This document shows, piece by piece, positions 43,446 through 50,458 of a DNA stretch of 64,000 nt. Position 1 is the stretch's first letter; each line of letters starts with the position of its first letter. Under the pieces are notes generated by a model. The model searched no databases, was not told the DNA's origin, and saw nothing but the letters and a program-made list of their open reading frames with translations. A program made the position numbers and the translations under genes. This stretch comes from UMGS1052 sp045532035 (GTDB lineage: Bacteria; Bacillota; Clostridia; Oscillospirales; CAG-382): positions 1 through 64,000 of the forward strand of contig JAZSFD010000048.1 of assembly GCA_045532035.1 (NCBI GenBank). The letters run 5' to 3'.

Positions 43446-44042
43446 ATGGCAAACAAAGTTCTTCTCGAAACCTCGGCAAGACATCTTCATCTCACCGCCG
43501 AGCACATCGAAATCCTTTTCGGAAAAGGACATCAGCTCACAAAGAAAAAGGATCTTTCCCAGCCCGGTCAGTTCGCTTGTGAAGAAAGAGTAACTGTTGT
43601 CGGCTCAAAGAAGGAACTCGCAGGAGTTTCCGTTCTCGGTCCCGCAAGACCTGCAACACAGGTTGAACTTTCTCTCACAGACGCACGCAGCATCGGTGTT
43701 AACGCTCCCATCAGAGAATCCGGTGACATCGCAGGCTCAGGCGCTTGCAAGCTCGTTGGTCCCTGCGGCGAAGTTGAGATCTCAGAAGGTGTTATTGCCG
43801 CTATGCGTCACATCCACCTCGACACAAAGACAGCAAACGAAATGGGTCTTTCGGACAAGCAGGTCGTATGCGTTAAGGTCGATTCTGACGGAAGAAAAGC
43901 GATCCTTGGCGATGTTGTTGTCAGAGTAAGCGACAAGTTTGCTCCCGCAATGCACATCGACACAGATGAATCCAACGCTGTTGGTGCAACTTGCGGCATG
44001 GAGGTTGAAATCCTCGACACCTGCGTTTGCAACTGCAAATAA
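43446..44042 (+). CDS. pduL: PduL-type phosphate acyltransferase
   Basis: A 198-residue phosphotransacylase that swaps CoA and phosphate on acetyl or propionyl groups. Two zinc-type His motifs are visible, 'SARHLHLTAEH' near residue 11 and 'MRHIHLDTK' near 119, with 'GPARPATQVELSLTDAR' between. No microcompartment encapsulation peptide or shell genes are present, so it is probably the cell's general phosphotransacetylase for acetate formation. The ATG at 43446 follows AAAGGAGA. A weak hairpin follows its stop, about 50 bp before the scaffold gene. Confidence 0.9.
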   Translation: MANKVLLETSARHLHLTAEHIEILFGKGHQLTKKKDLSQPGQFACEERVTVVGSKKELAGVSVLGPARPATQVELSLTDARSIGVNAPIRESGDIAGSGACKLVGPCGEVEISEGVIAAMRHIHLDTKTANEMGLSDKQVVCVKVDSDGRKAILGDVVVRVSDKFAPAMHIDTDESNAVGATCGMEVEILDTCVCNCK

Positions 44043-44109
44043 TTTTAATTGCAAAAACCCTGCTTATTGCAGGTTTAATAAGAAAATAAAAATAAAGGAG
44101 ACATAAATC

Positions 44110-44805
44110 ATGGCTATTTATTCACGCGAAGTAGAAGAAATGTGTGTTGTTGCCAAGGGTCCCAACCACGGTCCCGCTCCTATTCCCGAAGAAGGAAAAT
44201 GGATCCAGGCAAAAGAAATCAAGGATATCTCGGGCTTTACCCACGGTATCGGCTGGTGCGCACCTCAGCAGGGCGCCTGCAAGCTCTCCCTCAACATCAA
44301 GAACGGTATCATCGAGGAAGCTCTCGTTGAGACCATCGGATGCTCGGGCATGACTCACTCTGCAGCTATGGCAGCAGAAATTCTCCAGGGCAAGACAATT
44401 CTTGAAGCTCTCAACACAGACCTTGTTTGTGATGCTATCAACACAGCAATGAGAAAGCTCTTCCTCCAGATCGTATACGGCAGAAGCCAGTCTGCTTTCT
44501 CGGAAGACGGTCTTACCATCGGCGCAGGTCTTGAAGACCTCGGCAAGGGAACACGTTCGCAGGTCGGCACAATGTACGGTACCCGCGCTAAAGGTGTTCG
44601 TTACCTTGAAATGGCTGAGGGCTATGTTACAAGAATGGCTCTTGACAAGGACGATCAGGTTATCGGTTATGAATTCGTTTCGCTCGGCAAGATGACAGAC
44701 TTCATCAAGAAGGGCGACGATCCCAACACCGCATACAAGAAGGCTCAGGGCACTTACGGCAGATTTGATGAAGCTGTTAAGTACATCGATCCTCGTAAAG
44801 AATAA
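44110..44805 (+). CDS. NifU/IscU-like iron-sulfur scaffold protein
   Basis: A 231-residue protein related to U-type iron-sulfur scaffolds. The three scaffold Cys are placed as expected: 'QGACKLSLNIKNG', 'ETIGCSGMTHSAAMAAEIL' and 'DLVCDAIN'; an additional Cys lies in 'GWCAPQ'. It has an extra N-terminal segment and a long C-terminal region (about residues 120-231) not found in IscU. It is paired with the GGGtGRT gene 18 nt downstream, a pairing seen in other anaerobes. Whether it assembles clusters for its partner is not known. Strong ribosome site and codon bias suggest high expression. Confidence 0.85.
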   Translation: MAIYSREVEEMCVVAKGPNHGPAPIPEEGKWIQAKEIKDISGFTHGIGWCAPQQGACKLSLNIKNGIIEEALVETIGCSGMTHSAAMAAEILQGKTILEALNTDLVCDAINTAMRKLFLQIVYGRSQSAFSEDGLTIGAGLEDLGKGTRSQVGTMYGTRAKGVRYLEMAEGYVTRMALDKDDQVIGYEFVSLGKMTDFIKKGDDPNTAYKKAQGTYGRFDEAVKYIDPRKE

Positions 44806-44823
44806 TTCGGGAGGTATAGTATA

Positions 44824-45822
44824 ATGGCATTGTTTGAAAATTATGAAAGACGCGTTGACAAAATCAACGCTGTACTTGCCGAATACGGAATCGGCTCTAT
44901 TGAAGAATGTCGCGAGATCACCCTTGCAAAGGGCATCGACTGCGATAAGATCGTAAAAGAAACTCAGCCTATCTGCTTCGAAAACGCAGTTTGGGCATAC
45001 ACTGTCGGTGCAGCTATCGCAATCAAGAAGGGCTGCACAAAGGCTGCTGACGCCGCTGCTGCAATCGGTATCGGACTTCAGGCTTTCTGTATTCCCGGCT
45101 CTGTTGCTGAAAACCGTAAGGTTGGTCTCGGCCACGGAAACCTCGGTTCGATGCTTCTCTCGGAAGAAACAGAATGCTTCTGCTTCCTTGCAGGTCACGA
45201 ATCCTTTGCTGCTGCTGAAGGTGCTATCAAGATTGCCCTCAACGCAAACAAGGTAAGAACAAAGCCTCTTCGCGTTATCCTCAACGGTCTCGGCAAGGAT
45301 GCCGCTTTCATTATCTCGAGAATCAACGGCTTCACATATGTCAAGACAGAATTCAACGCTAACACCGAAGAGATCAAGGTTGTTTCCGAAACTCCTTACT
45401 CCGACGGTCCCAGAGCGAAGGTTAAGTGCTACGGCGCTGACAACGTTCCCGAAGGCGTTGCTATCATGAGACTTGAAAATGTTGGCGTTTCCATCACCGG
45501 TAACTCCACCAACCCCACAAGATTCCAGCATCCCGTTGCAGGTACCTACAAGAAGTGGTGTACAGAAAACGGCGTGAACTACTTCTCTGTTGCATCGGGC
45601 GGCGGTACAGGTCGTACACTTCATCCCGACAACATGGCAGCAGGCCCCGCTTCCTACGGCATGACAGATACCATGGGACGTATGCACTCTGACGCTCAGT
45701 TTGCAGGCTCGTCCTCTGTTCCCGCACACGTTGAAATGATGGGACTTATAGGCATGGGTAACAACCCCATGGTTGGTGCTACAGTTGCTGTGGCTGTTGC
45801 GGTTGAAGAAGCTTCAAAGTAA
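44824..45822 (+). CDS. GGGtGRT protein; its 3' end is supplied by an integrated element
   Basis: A 332-residue protein with the family-defining 'SGGGTGRTLHPDNM' near residue 258 and several conserved Cys ('GCTKAADAAAAIGIGLQAFC', 'ETECFCFLAGHE'). The family is conserved in anaerobic Firmicutes and of unknown function; pairing with a NifU-like protein hints at a metal or redox role. The last residues ('...GATVAVAVAVEEASK') lie inside and beyond the left attachment site at 45756. An integrated element therefore provides the present C-terminus and terminator; the displaced original end (reading '...VEESAK') remains at 56549-56614. The reading frame stays intact. Confidence 0.9.
   Translation: MALFENYERRVDKINAVLAEYGIGSIEECREITLAKGIDCDKIVKETQPICFENAVWAYTVGAAIAIKKGCTKAADAAAAIGIGLQAFCIPGSVAENRKVGLGHGNLGSMLLSEETECFCFLAGHESFAAAEGAIKIALNANKVRTKPLRVILNGLGKDAAFIISRINGFTYVKTEFNANTEEIKVVSETPYSDGPRAKVKCYGADNVPEGVAIMRLENVGVSITGNSTNPTRFQHPVAGTYKKWCTENGVNYFSVASGGGTGRTLHPDNMAAGPASYGMTDTMGRMHSDAQFAGSSSVPAHVEMMGLIGMGNNPMVGATVAVAVAVEEASK
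45756..45791 (+). repeat. attL core, 36-bp direct repeat
   Basis: Identical over 36 bp to 56548-56583, starting GGGTAACAACCCCATGG. It encodes part of the GGGtGRT C-terminus. The GGGT-AACA-ACCC part is a short inverted repeat, the type of arrangement bound by a tyrosine recombinase at its crossover site. Confidence 0.88.
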
Positions 45823-45860
45823 GCCTTATACAAGGGTTTTCACAACTTAAATAAAAAACT

Positions 45861-45896
45861 GGAGTTCTGATTCAGACGAGTCAGAACTCCTTTTTT
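45861..45896 (+). terminator. Element-borne terminator of the GGGtGRT operon
   Basis: GGAGTTCTGA pairs with TCAGAACTCC (10 bp, 10-nt loop) followed by six T. It lies on the element side of attL, so the element brings a replacement terminator for the host operon. Confidence 0.85.
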
Positions 45897-45913
45897 GGTC
45901 ACATTTGGTCACA
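45894..45913 (+). repeat. Left arm-type sites: two tandem decamers
   Basis: TTTGGTCACA occurs twice in tandem, ending about 122 bp after the end of attL. The same tandem pair in the same orientation is found at the right end (56425-56444), at an almost equal distance from the core. Such sites are typical arm-binding sites of a tyrosine integrase. Confidence 0.6.
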
Positions 45914-45940
45914 TTGTTTGTGACAGATAGGTATGTTTAG

Positions 45941-46894
45941 TTACTTGTTAGAGGTTAGATTGGGTATCAAAACAAATTTTGTTTCCGAGTCTGATAGCTC
46001 ATTATTTCGTTTTTGTATCAGGTCAATAGTCATTTGACGGCTGAACCCAATCTTGAAAGCATTACTGCAAATAATATCAAACTGCCTTGAACTATCCTCG
46101 AATGTATATCCGTTATAGTTGAGAAGCTTTTCGGCATATCCATAATTCAATCCTAAAAGGAACGCTATATTCACAAAAAGCTTTTTGTCAAATTGTTTTT
46201 CACAGGATGAAGCATTTTGAAAGTCGTTATAAACGGTTTTGGATATTCCTGCGAATTTCAAAGATTCGTTGTAATTGTTCTTTTTTGGCGTTGTAACATA
46301 ATCTTCTTTGTAGTGTTTGTCATTCTCACACTCTTTTAGAAACTCTCTGTATGTCATTGTTTTGAGCATTTCTTTGTCTTTGAATGCTCTTATAGTGATA
46401 GTGACATCACAAAAACTCTGCTCAGAAATCACATCGTGAAGTTTTGCACGGTAGCAGGATTTGTTTTCTGGCTTGAATATTTCAAGAATCTTTTCATAAT
46501 CACCAGATAGAAAATCATTGCTGATATACTTTGATGTTTTTTCTGGTGCAAAGAAACTACTCAACTGATTGTCATAAGTGTCCTTAGGATATTCATAAAT
46601 GCCATTGCCAAAATCAAGCGTTACAGAGAGTCTTTCTTTATACCTTATATAAGCAAGAGCTTTTTTGAATTTTTCAGAAAGGTAAATGCTGTTTTTGCCG
46701 TTCTGTTCTATGTCTTTGTTGTAATGTTCTTCCCATTCAAGACAAAATGCCTCTAACTTATCAAGGTATTCCTCATCCGTATCGTAGTTTTCTCTTTTTA
46801 CAACCTCGTGACAAGCAATAAGCCAGTCAGCCAGTTGCATATAGTTTTTGCTTTTCAAATCTTCTTCAAAAAGCTCACACGACCAATAATTCAT
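45941..46894 (-). CDS. Element cargo protein of unknown function with a possible C-terminal HTH-like domain
   Basis: A 317-residue acidic protein. The N-terminal two thirds matches no family that could be recognised. The C-terminal part (about residues 215-305) with 'KLFVNIAFLLGLNYGYAEKLL' and 'NYNGYTF' resembles a helical DNA-binding-type domain seen in some defence-associated regulators, where 'LLxxAGYTxxxS' is common. It starts at an ATG 4 nt after GGTGG. It lies downstream of the zinc-ribbon/CFI-box gene on the same strand but a terminator lies between them. No signal peptide or membrane segment. Confidence 0.55.
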   Translation of the reverse strand: MNYWSCELFEEDLKSKNYMQLADWLIACHEVVKRENYDTDEEYLDKLEAFCLEWEEHYNKDIEQNGKNSIYLSEKFKKALAYIRYKERLSVTLDFGNGIYEYPKDTYDNQLSSFFAPEKTSKYISNDFLSGDYEKILEIFKPENKSCYRAKLHDVISEQSFCDVTITIRAFKDKEMLKTMTYREFLKECENDKHYKEDYVTTPKKNNYNESLKFAGISKTVYNDFQNASSCEKQFDKKLFVNIAFLLGLNYGYAEKLLNYNGYTFEDSSRQFDIICSNAFKIGFSRQMTIDLIQKRNNELSDSETKFVLIPNLTSNK

Positions 46895-46907
46895 ATTTCC
46901 ACCACCA

Positions 46908-46944
46908 TAAAAATGCCGCCAGAACGATTAAACATTCTGACGGC
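46908..46944 (-). terminator. Terminator after the zinc-ribbon gene
   Basis: GCCGTCAGAA pairs with TTCTGGCGGC (one G-T pair) on the minus strand, followed by ATTTTTAT. It lies immediately upstream of the 45941-46894 gene's ribosome site, so it could also act as an attenuator for that gene. Confidence 0.75.
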
Positions 46945-47097
46945 TTTTCTCCTGCCCGTAAGGGCAGGGTAGTCCTCTTTTTTTCTCAACCATTAGTACT
47001 TCCTGCCTCTGTCTTTACTTGTGAGTACAGATATGAGAGAGGTGAGAGTTTGTCCCACATTGTATTATATGGTTGAGGTTGTCAGAATATAACTTAT

Positions 47098-48489
47098 TTA
47101 TTGTTTATCCTTATATGGCGTATCTTTAAAGCCTTTATCTTTCAGCTTCATTACTATTCTATCTATTACAGCTTTCCAAGCCTTTTTAAACCACGCTGTC
47201 TCTCCAAACCATTTTACAAGCGCTGGACTGATTGCGTAATATGTTTTTATAAAAGTTCTGCCATACCAAGTCTTTGAAAGCTGACTATCCCTGAATCGAC
47301 GAAGTCTCCATACTTCTGGGCAGTCGTATGAGCCATATACACAGGTGGCTATATAACATCCACCCTCACCACTTTCTCCATTGGTTATAGCACGCATATG
47401 TTCTTCAAGGTTTCCTTCTATTTTTAACTTGGTAGGAAAGCTTAAATAGTGTTGGCTTTCATACATTCCTTCATAACCTATAACAATGGTTTTGCCATTT
47501 ATACATTCAATAGAATAATACTTTCCGCATTTTTCGTTAATTTCATCACAAATATTACTATCACAAAAATAACGAATAATTCTTTTTATATTACGGTTAT
47601 TTTCTGGTGTGTTTGAAAAAAGTCGATTGCTACCATTATTATATTTTCTAATAATTTCCACACTATATTTACACTCATCAATAAATGCAGATAGATAAGG
47701 TGCTACATCATCATACACTTTTAAACTTTCGGGGATGACTGCATGTTGATTATTGTTAGCATAAATCTGACCCCCGTCTGATGAAATGCTTGTTAACTCT
47801 CCATTTGAGTAGGAGAATTTTCCATTCTCATCGTTTAACACAAAACCATAGTTGTAGTATGTATAAGCACATTCTTTGTTATAACACAAATCAATAATGT
47901 GCTGTGAAAACTCCAGTGATGCTTTGTTATATGTATCAATAAGGTTATTTACGTTATTTACCATCAAGTTTATTTCTTCGATTAGGTGTTCAACATCGTA
48001 ATTAAACCTTTTGGAGATTTGTTGAATGTAATTTAAATGTTTTTTAATATCAGAAATACACTTTTCATATCTGCGAATGCTACCACTCAACAGAGGATTG
48101 CAACGACAGCTTTTTCTAGGGTAGTCGTAAGAAAACAGTTTTTGATAATTGAGATACTGCTGTTCTGATGTGTAAACTGTATAACAGTACTTAGCACACG
48201 CAAACCAAACTACAGGATTGTTAGAAGAAGTTCGTTCGAGTTTATTAAGAATGTTTTCAGCTTCTTTGAACTTTCCGATGATAGTCAAGCTCTCAACATT
48301 TTTTATATCTTCATCAACATCATTTATTCCTTTTACCGATACAGGATTATCTACCTCAACTAATAATTTTTTGGCAGCTTCTGGAGTATACTTTGTTCCA
48401 CAAAATTGACAAACAAAATAATCTTCTTGTTTAACCAACTCATTACTTCCACATAGTTCGCATTTTATTGCTTTTATTGTTTCTGACAT
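47098..48489 (-). CDS. Zinc-ribbon protein with a C-terminal CFI-box domain
   Basis: A 463-residue protein. An N-terminal zinc ribbon ('CELCGSNELV...FVCQFCGTKY', about residues 9-35) is followed by a TPR-like helical region ('GKFKEAENILNKL', 'NPVVWFACAKYCY') and a central region of unknown fold. The C-terminal 'GCYIATCVYGSYDCPEVW', 'LRRFRD' and 'SPALVKWFG' match the CFI-box-CTERM type domain, found at the end of many otherwise different proteins. AAGGAG precedes the ATG at 48489. Its partner may be the four-helix membrane protein just upstream (22-nt gap). The role in the element is unknown. Confidence 0.7.
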   Translation of the reverse strand: MSETIKAIKCELCGSNELVKQEDYFVCQFCGTKYTPEAAKKLLVEVDNPVSVKGINDVDEDIKNVESLTIIGKFKEAENILNKLERTSSNNPVVWFACAKYCYTVYTSEQQYLNYQKLFSYDYPRKSCRCNPLLSGSIRRYEKCISDIKKHLNYIQQISKRFNYDVEHLIEEINLMVNNVNNLIDTYNKASLEFSQHIIDLCYNKECAYTYYNYGFVLNDENGKFSYSNGELTSISSDGGQIYANNNQHAVIPESLKVYDDVAPYLSAFIDECKYSVEIIRKYNNGSNRLFSNTPENNRNIKRIIRYFCDSNICDEINEKCGKYYSIECINGKTIVIGYEGMYESQHYLSFPTKLKIEGNLEEHMRAITNGESGEGGCYIATCVYGSYDCPEVWRLRRFRDSQLSKTWYGRTFIKTYYAISPALVKWFGETAWFKKAWKAVIDRIVMKLKDKGFKDTPYKDKQ

Positions 48490-48511
48490 TTTATTCTCCT
48501 TTTTCATTTAG

Positions 48512-49120
48512 CTATTTAAGTAGTTTTTTATTTACTGCTTTGTATGCCTTGTTTGATATTACAACTGTAAGTAATGAAATGCAAGACACAATTAAAACTG
48601 TTATAGTACAAGAGCCGAGATTTATTGGTATTTTAACGCTTTTGAAACAATTATTAAGCACTTGTAAAAGGCTGATTGAAAATATTATATCGAATATGAA
48701 CGCAAAAACCCAAAAAGCTTCCAATGTTATATGCAATGGCTTATAATATAATATTTGTCTTTTCTCGGATGAACAATATTTGTTCTCTATACTTTTAAGC
48801 CTCTTTTCAAGTTTCATAATTAATTCACGCGAAACATATATAGTACGTATACAGGATATCGTTCCAAACAATCCTATAAACGAACAAATAGAACAAGCTA
48901 TATAGAGCAGACAAGATGTAGCATTATTATCAGAATAAATCTCAGAAAACAGCGTTGCGATTATTGCCAAAACTCCAATGGTAACAGCCAAATTAATTGT
49001 TATTACTGTTTGTGCTCCGTGCAAAGCATTTACAAATTCATTTGATAAAACACTATACTGTGTTATTACAAAATCAGAATCATTGTTACCCATATTCTTT
49101 ATACAACACTTTCTTTTCAA
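48512..49120 (-). CDS. Four-helix membrane protein, SLATT-like arrangement
   Basis: A protein of about 202 residues with four hydrophobic segments (about residues 38-57, 67-90, 129-153 and 169-187) in a 2+2 layout with a charged cytoplasmic stretch between the pairs ('RELIMKLEKRLKSIENKY'). This layout recalls SLATT-domain proteins, which act as membrane effectors in some bacterial conflict systems, but no motif proves it. The TTG at 49120 is taken as start because GAAGGGG lies about 8 nt upstream; an in-frame GTG nine bases earlier is possible. It is the first gene after a promoter carrying the element's shared operator and is 22 nt ahead of the zinc-ribbon gene. Confidence 0.6.
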   Translation of the reverse strand: MKRKCCIKNMGNNDSDFVITQYSVLSNEFVNALHGAQTVITINLAVTIGVLAIIATLFSEIYSDNNATSCLLYIACSICSFIGLFGTISCIRTIYVSRELIMKLEKRLKSIENKYCSSEKRQILYYKPLHITLEAFWVFAFIFDIIFSISLLQVLNNCFKSVKIPINLGSCTITVLIVSCISLLTVVISNKAYKAVNKKLLK

Positions 49121-49155
49121 TGATTTCACCCCTTCGTTGTGAATTTTTCAAGAAT

Positions 49156-49209
49156 ATTATAACACATAATTTTCCAAAAGACAATACCTTTATGTCCGTT
49201 TAGACGGAA
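49156..49209 (-). promoter_or_regulatory. Element promoter with shared operator, copy 1
   Basis: On the minus strand: CCGTCTAAACGG (49196-49207), 11 bp, TTGTCT (49179-49184), 17-bp spacer, TATAAT (49156-49161). It reads toward the SLATT-like and zinc-ribbon genes. The same operator at almost the same distance lies in front of two other promoters of the element. Confidence 0.7.
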
Positions 49210-49238
49210 TTATCATTTAATTTACAATTTGTTTTGTG

Positions 49239-50021
49239 CTATGGTGGTATATATAGTTTAATTAAATAACAGAGTTCCTTTAATATATAGGAAGAATTAT
49301 TTGTATTAAGACGTTTGTATAATCCATTAAATATATAAACGTTCAATATATATTTAATAGTTAAAATTAAATTAAGAAGTAGTATATATATTCTTTCTTT
49401 ATTACATGAGAGTTTTTTGAGAAACAGAAAAGGGTTGCAAATGCCCTTGAATACAAGGATTCTGGCGGTTTCATCAGCCGCACTTTTTCTGAACTTTAAT
49501 CTGTTATCCCCGACAGCTTCTATTGCCTTGTAGAAACTGAGCTTGTCATTGTTAAGAACCCCTGCTTTGTCACAATCGAGCTTGCGGATGGCAAGGGATT
49601 GTTTTGCAAGGTACTCAACGGAAGCCTCTACATACGAATTGGCTTCGTTCTCCCAAGTTACTTTCCTTTTATATTTAGTGCGGAGGTGCTTCTTTAACAT
49701 TTCCACAATGGTAGTGGCAGGGTTAGCGTACATCACAATGTGAATATGCGCGGGGACTTCGGGTTTAAGGCAGTACGGGTTTGTACGGACAAAGATTGTT
49801 CGGGGTCTGCCTCGTGTCCCCGTGTGGAGTGCTTGAACCTCTCCTGCACGTGGATTATTCTTGCTTATACCGACAATGGCTTTGCAGGAGTAACCGTTCT
49901 TCTTGCAATGATAGTCAAGGAACGAAACGATTGCTTCCGCTTCTGCAACAGCTTCTTCAAAGCTTGTGAATAGTCCTGCCGACACATTCACACTCATAAC
50001 ATGGCTTACTCTATGGCTCAC
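49239..50021 (-). CDS. HUH-type replication or mobilization protein with an odd C-terminus
   Basis: A 260-residue protein. The 'PAHIHIVMYANP' motif (near residue 91) is a His-hydrophobic-His site, and 'YVEASVEYLAKQS' downstream supplies candidate catalytic Tyr with a following Lys, the order seen in rolling-circle Rep proteins and small relaxases. The last 65 residues are strongly hydrophobic and Leu/Ile/Tyr-rich, encoded by very A/T-rich DNA. They look like read-through after a lost stop or frameshift near 49430. The GTG start at 50021 has GGGGG upstream. No close relative could be named. Confidence 0.55.
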   Translation of the reverse strand: MSHRVSHVMSVNVSAGLFTSFEEAVAEAEAIVSFLDYHCKKNGYSCKAIVGISKNNPRAGEVQALHTGTRGRPRTIFVRTNPYCLKPEVPAHIHIVMYANPATTIVEMLKKHLRTKYKRKVTWENEANSYVEASVEYLAKQSLAIRKLDCDKAGVLNNDKLSFYKAIEAVGDNRLKFRKSAADETARILVFKGICNPFLFLKKLSCNKERIYILLLNLILTIKYILNVYIFNGLYKRLNTNNSSYILKELCYLIKLYIPP

Positions 50022-50145
50022 GGTTACACCCCCTTTAAAAAATATCGTTTTCTATATAAGTGCATATTTTTTCAAAAAAATAAATAGGAAAGGTGTTCGA
50101 GCAAACATTTTGTCGGCAATATGTCTTGTTTTTTGCCCAAAATTC

Positions 50146-50197
50146 CGTTTAGACGGACACAAGTGTATTTACCTTTCTGAATTTATGTGCTAAAATA
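50146..50197 (+). promoter_or_regulatory. Element promoter with shared operator, copy 2 (antisense direction)
   Basis: CCGTTTAGACGG (50146-50157), 11 bp, TTTACC (50169-50174), 17-bp spacer, TAAAAT (50192-50197) on the plus strand. No plus-strand gene follows; the transcript would run against the 3' part of the minus-strand mobilization operon. It may make an antisense RNA. Confidence 0.55.
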
Positions 50198-50213
50198 AGA
50201 ATGTCAGCAAACA

Positions 50214-50240
50214 AAAAAGCCGTCGGTTAAACCAACAGCT
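50214..50240 (-). terminator. Terminator of the mobilization operon
   Basis: On the minus strand an imperfect hairpin of about 8 bp with a 5-nt loop (around GCTGTTGG TTTAA) is followed by TTTTTTG, 26 bp after the stop of the 40-residue gene. Confidence 0.65.
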
Positions 50241-50265
50241 AAAATGGGAAGAAAGAATAATGGCA

Positions 50266-50388
50266 TTACGGATAATCTTCATTCATATGCTCAATCCATA
50301 GTGAAAACTCCTTGTCGAAGTTTTGCATATACCACTCGTGCATATCATCTTCAAATTCAAGATACTCTTTGTCGTCCTCTCTGTTCAT
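50266..50388 (-). CDS. Small acidic protein of 40 residues, unknown function
   Basis: An ATG at 50388 with GAGGT 6 nt upstream opens a 40-residue frame beginning 'MNREDDKEYLEFEDDMHEWY' and ending 'HMNEDYP'. It is strongly acidic and aromatic, without Cys or membrane segments. It lies between the 306-residue gene and the operon terminator, so it is probably the last gene of that operon. The good ribosome site and high share of charged codons support it. Acidic microproteins on mobile elements can be DNA mimics or antitoxins, which is only a suggestion. Confidence 0.55.
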   Translation of the reverse strand: MNREDDKEYLEFEDDMHEWYMQNFDKEFSLWIEHMNEDYP

Positions 50389-50458
50389 CGTGTTACCTCA
50401 CTTGTCTAAGATATTACATTTTATATATAAGCAAGGCTGTATATAAGAAAATAGTGCT

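Noticed and set aside
43446..44042. A bacterial microcompartment locus around pduL
   Set aside because: No shell protein genes, no signature enzyme and no encapsulation extension on PduL are present.
44122..45729. A 535-codon minus-strand open frame rich in Cys opposite the scaffold and GGGtGRT genes
   Set aside because: It is the shadow of two conserved, strongly biased genes on the plus strand, has no ribosome site, and its length comes from their codon use.
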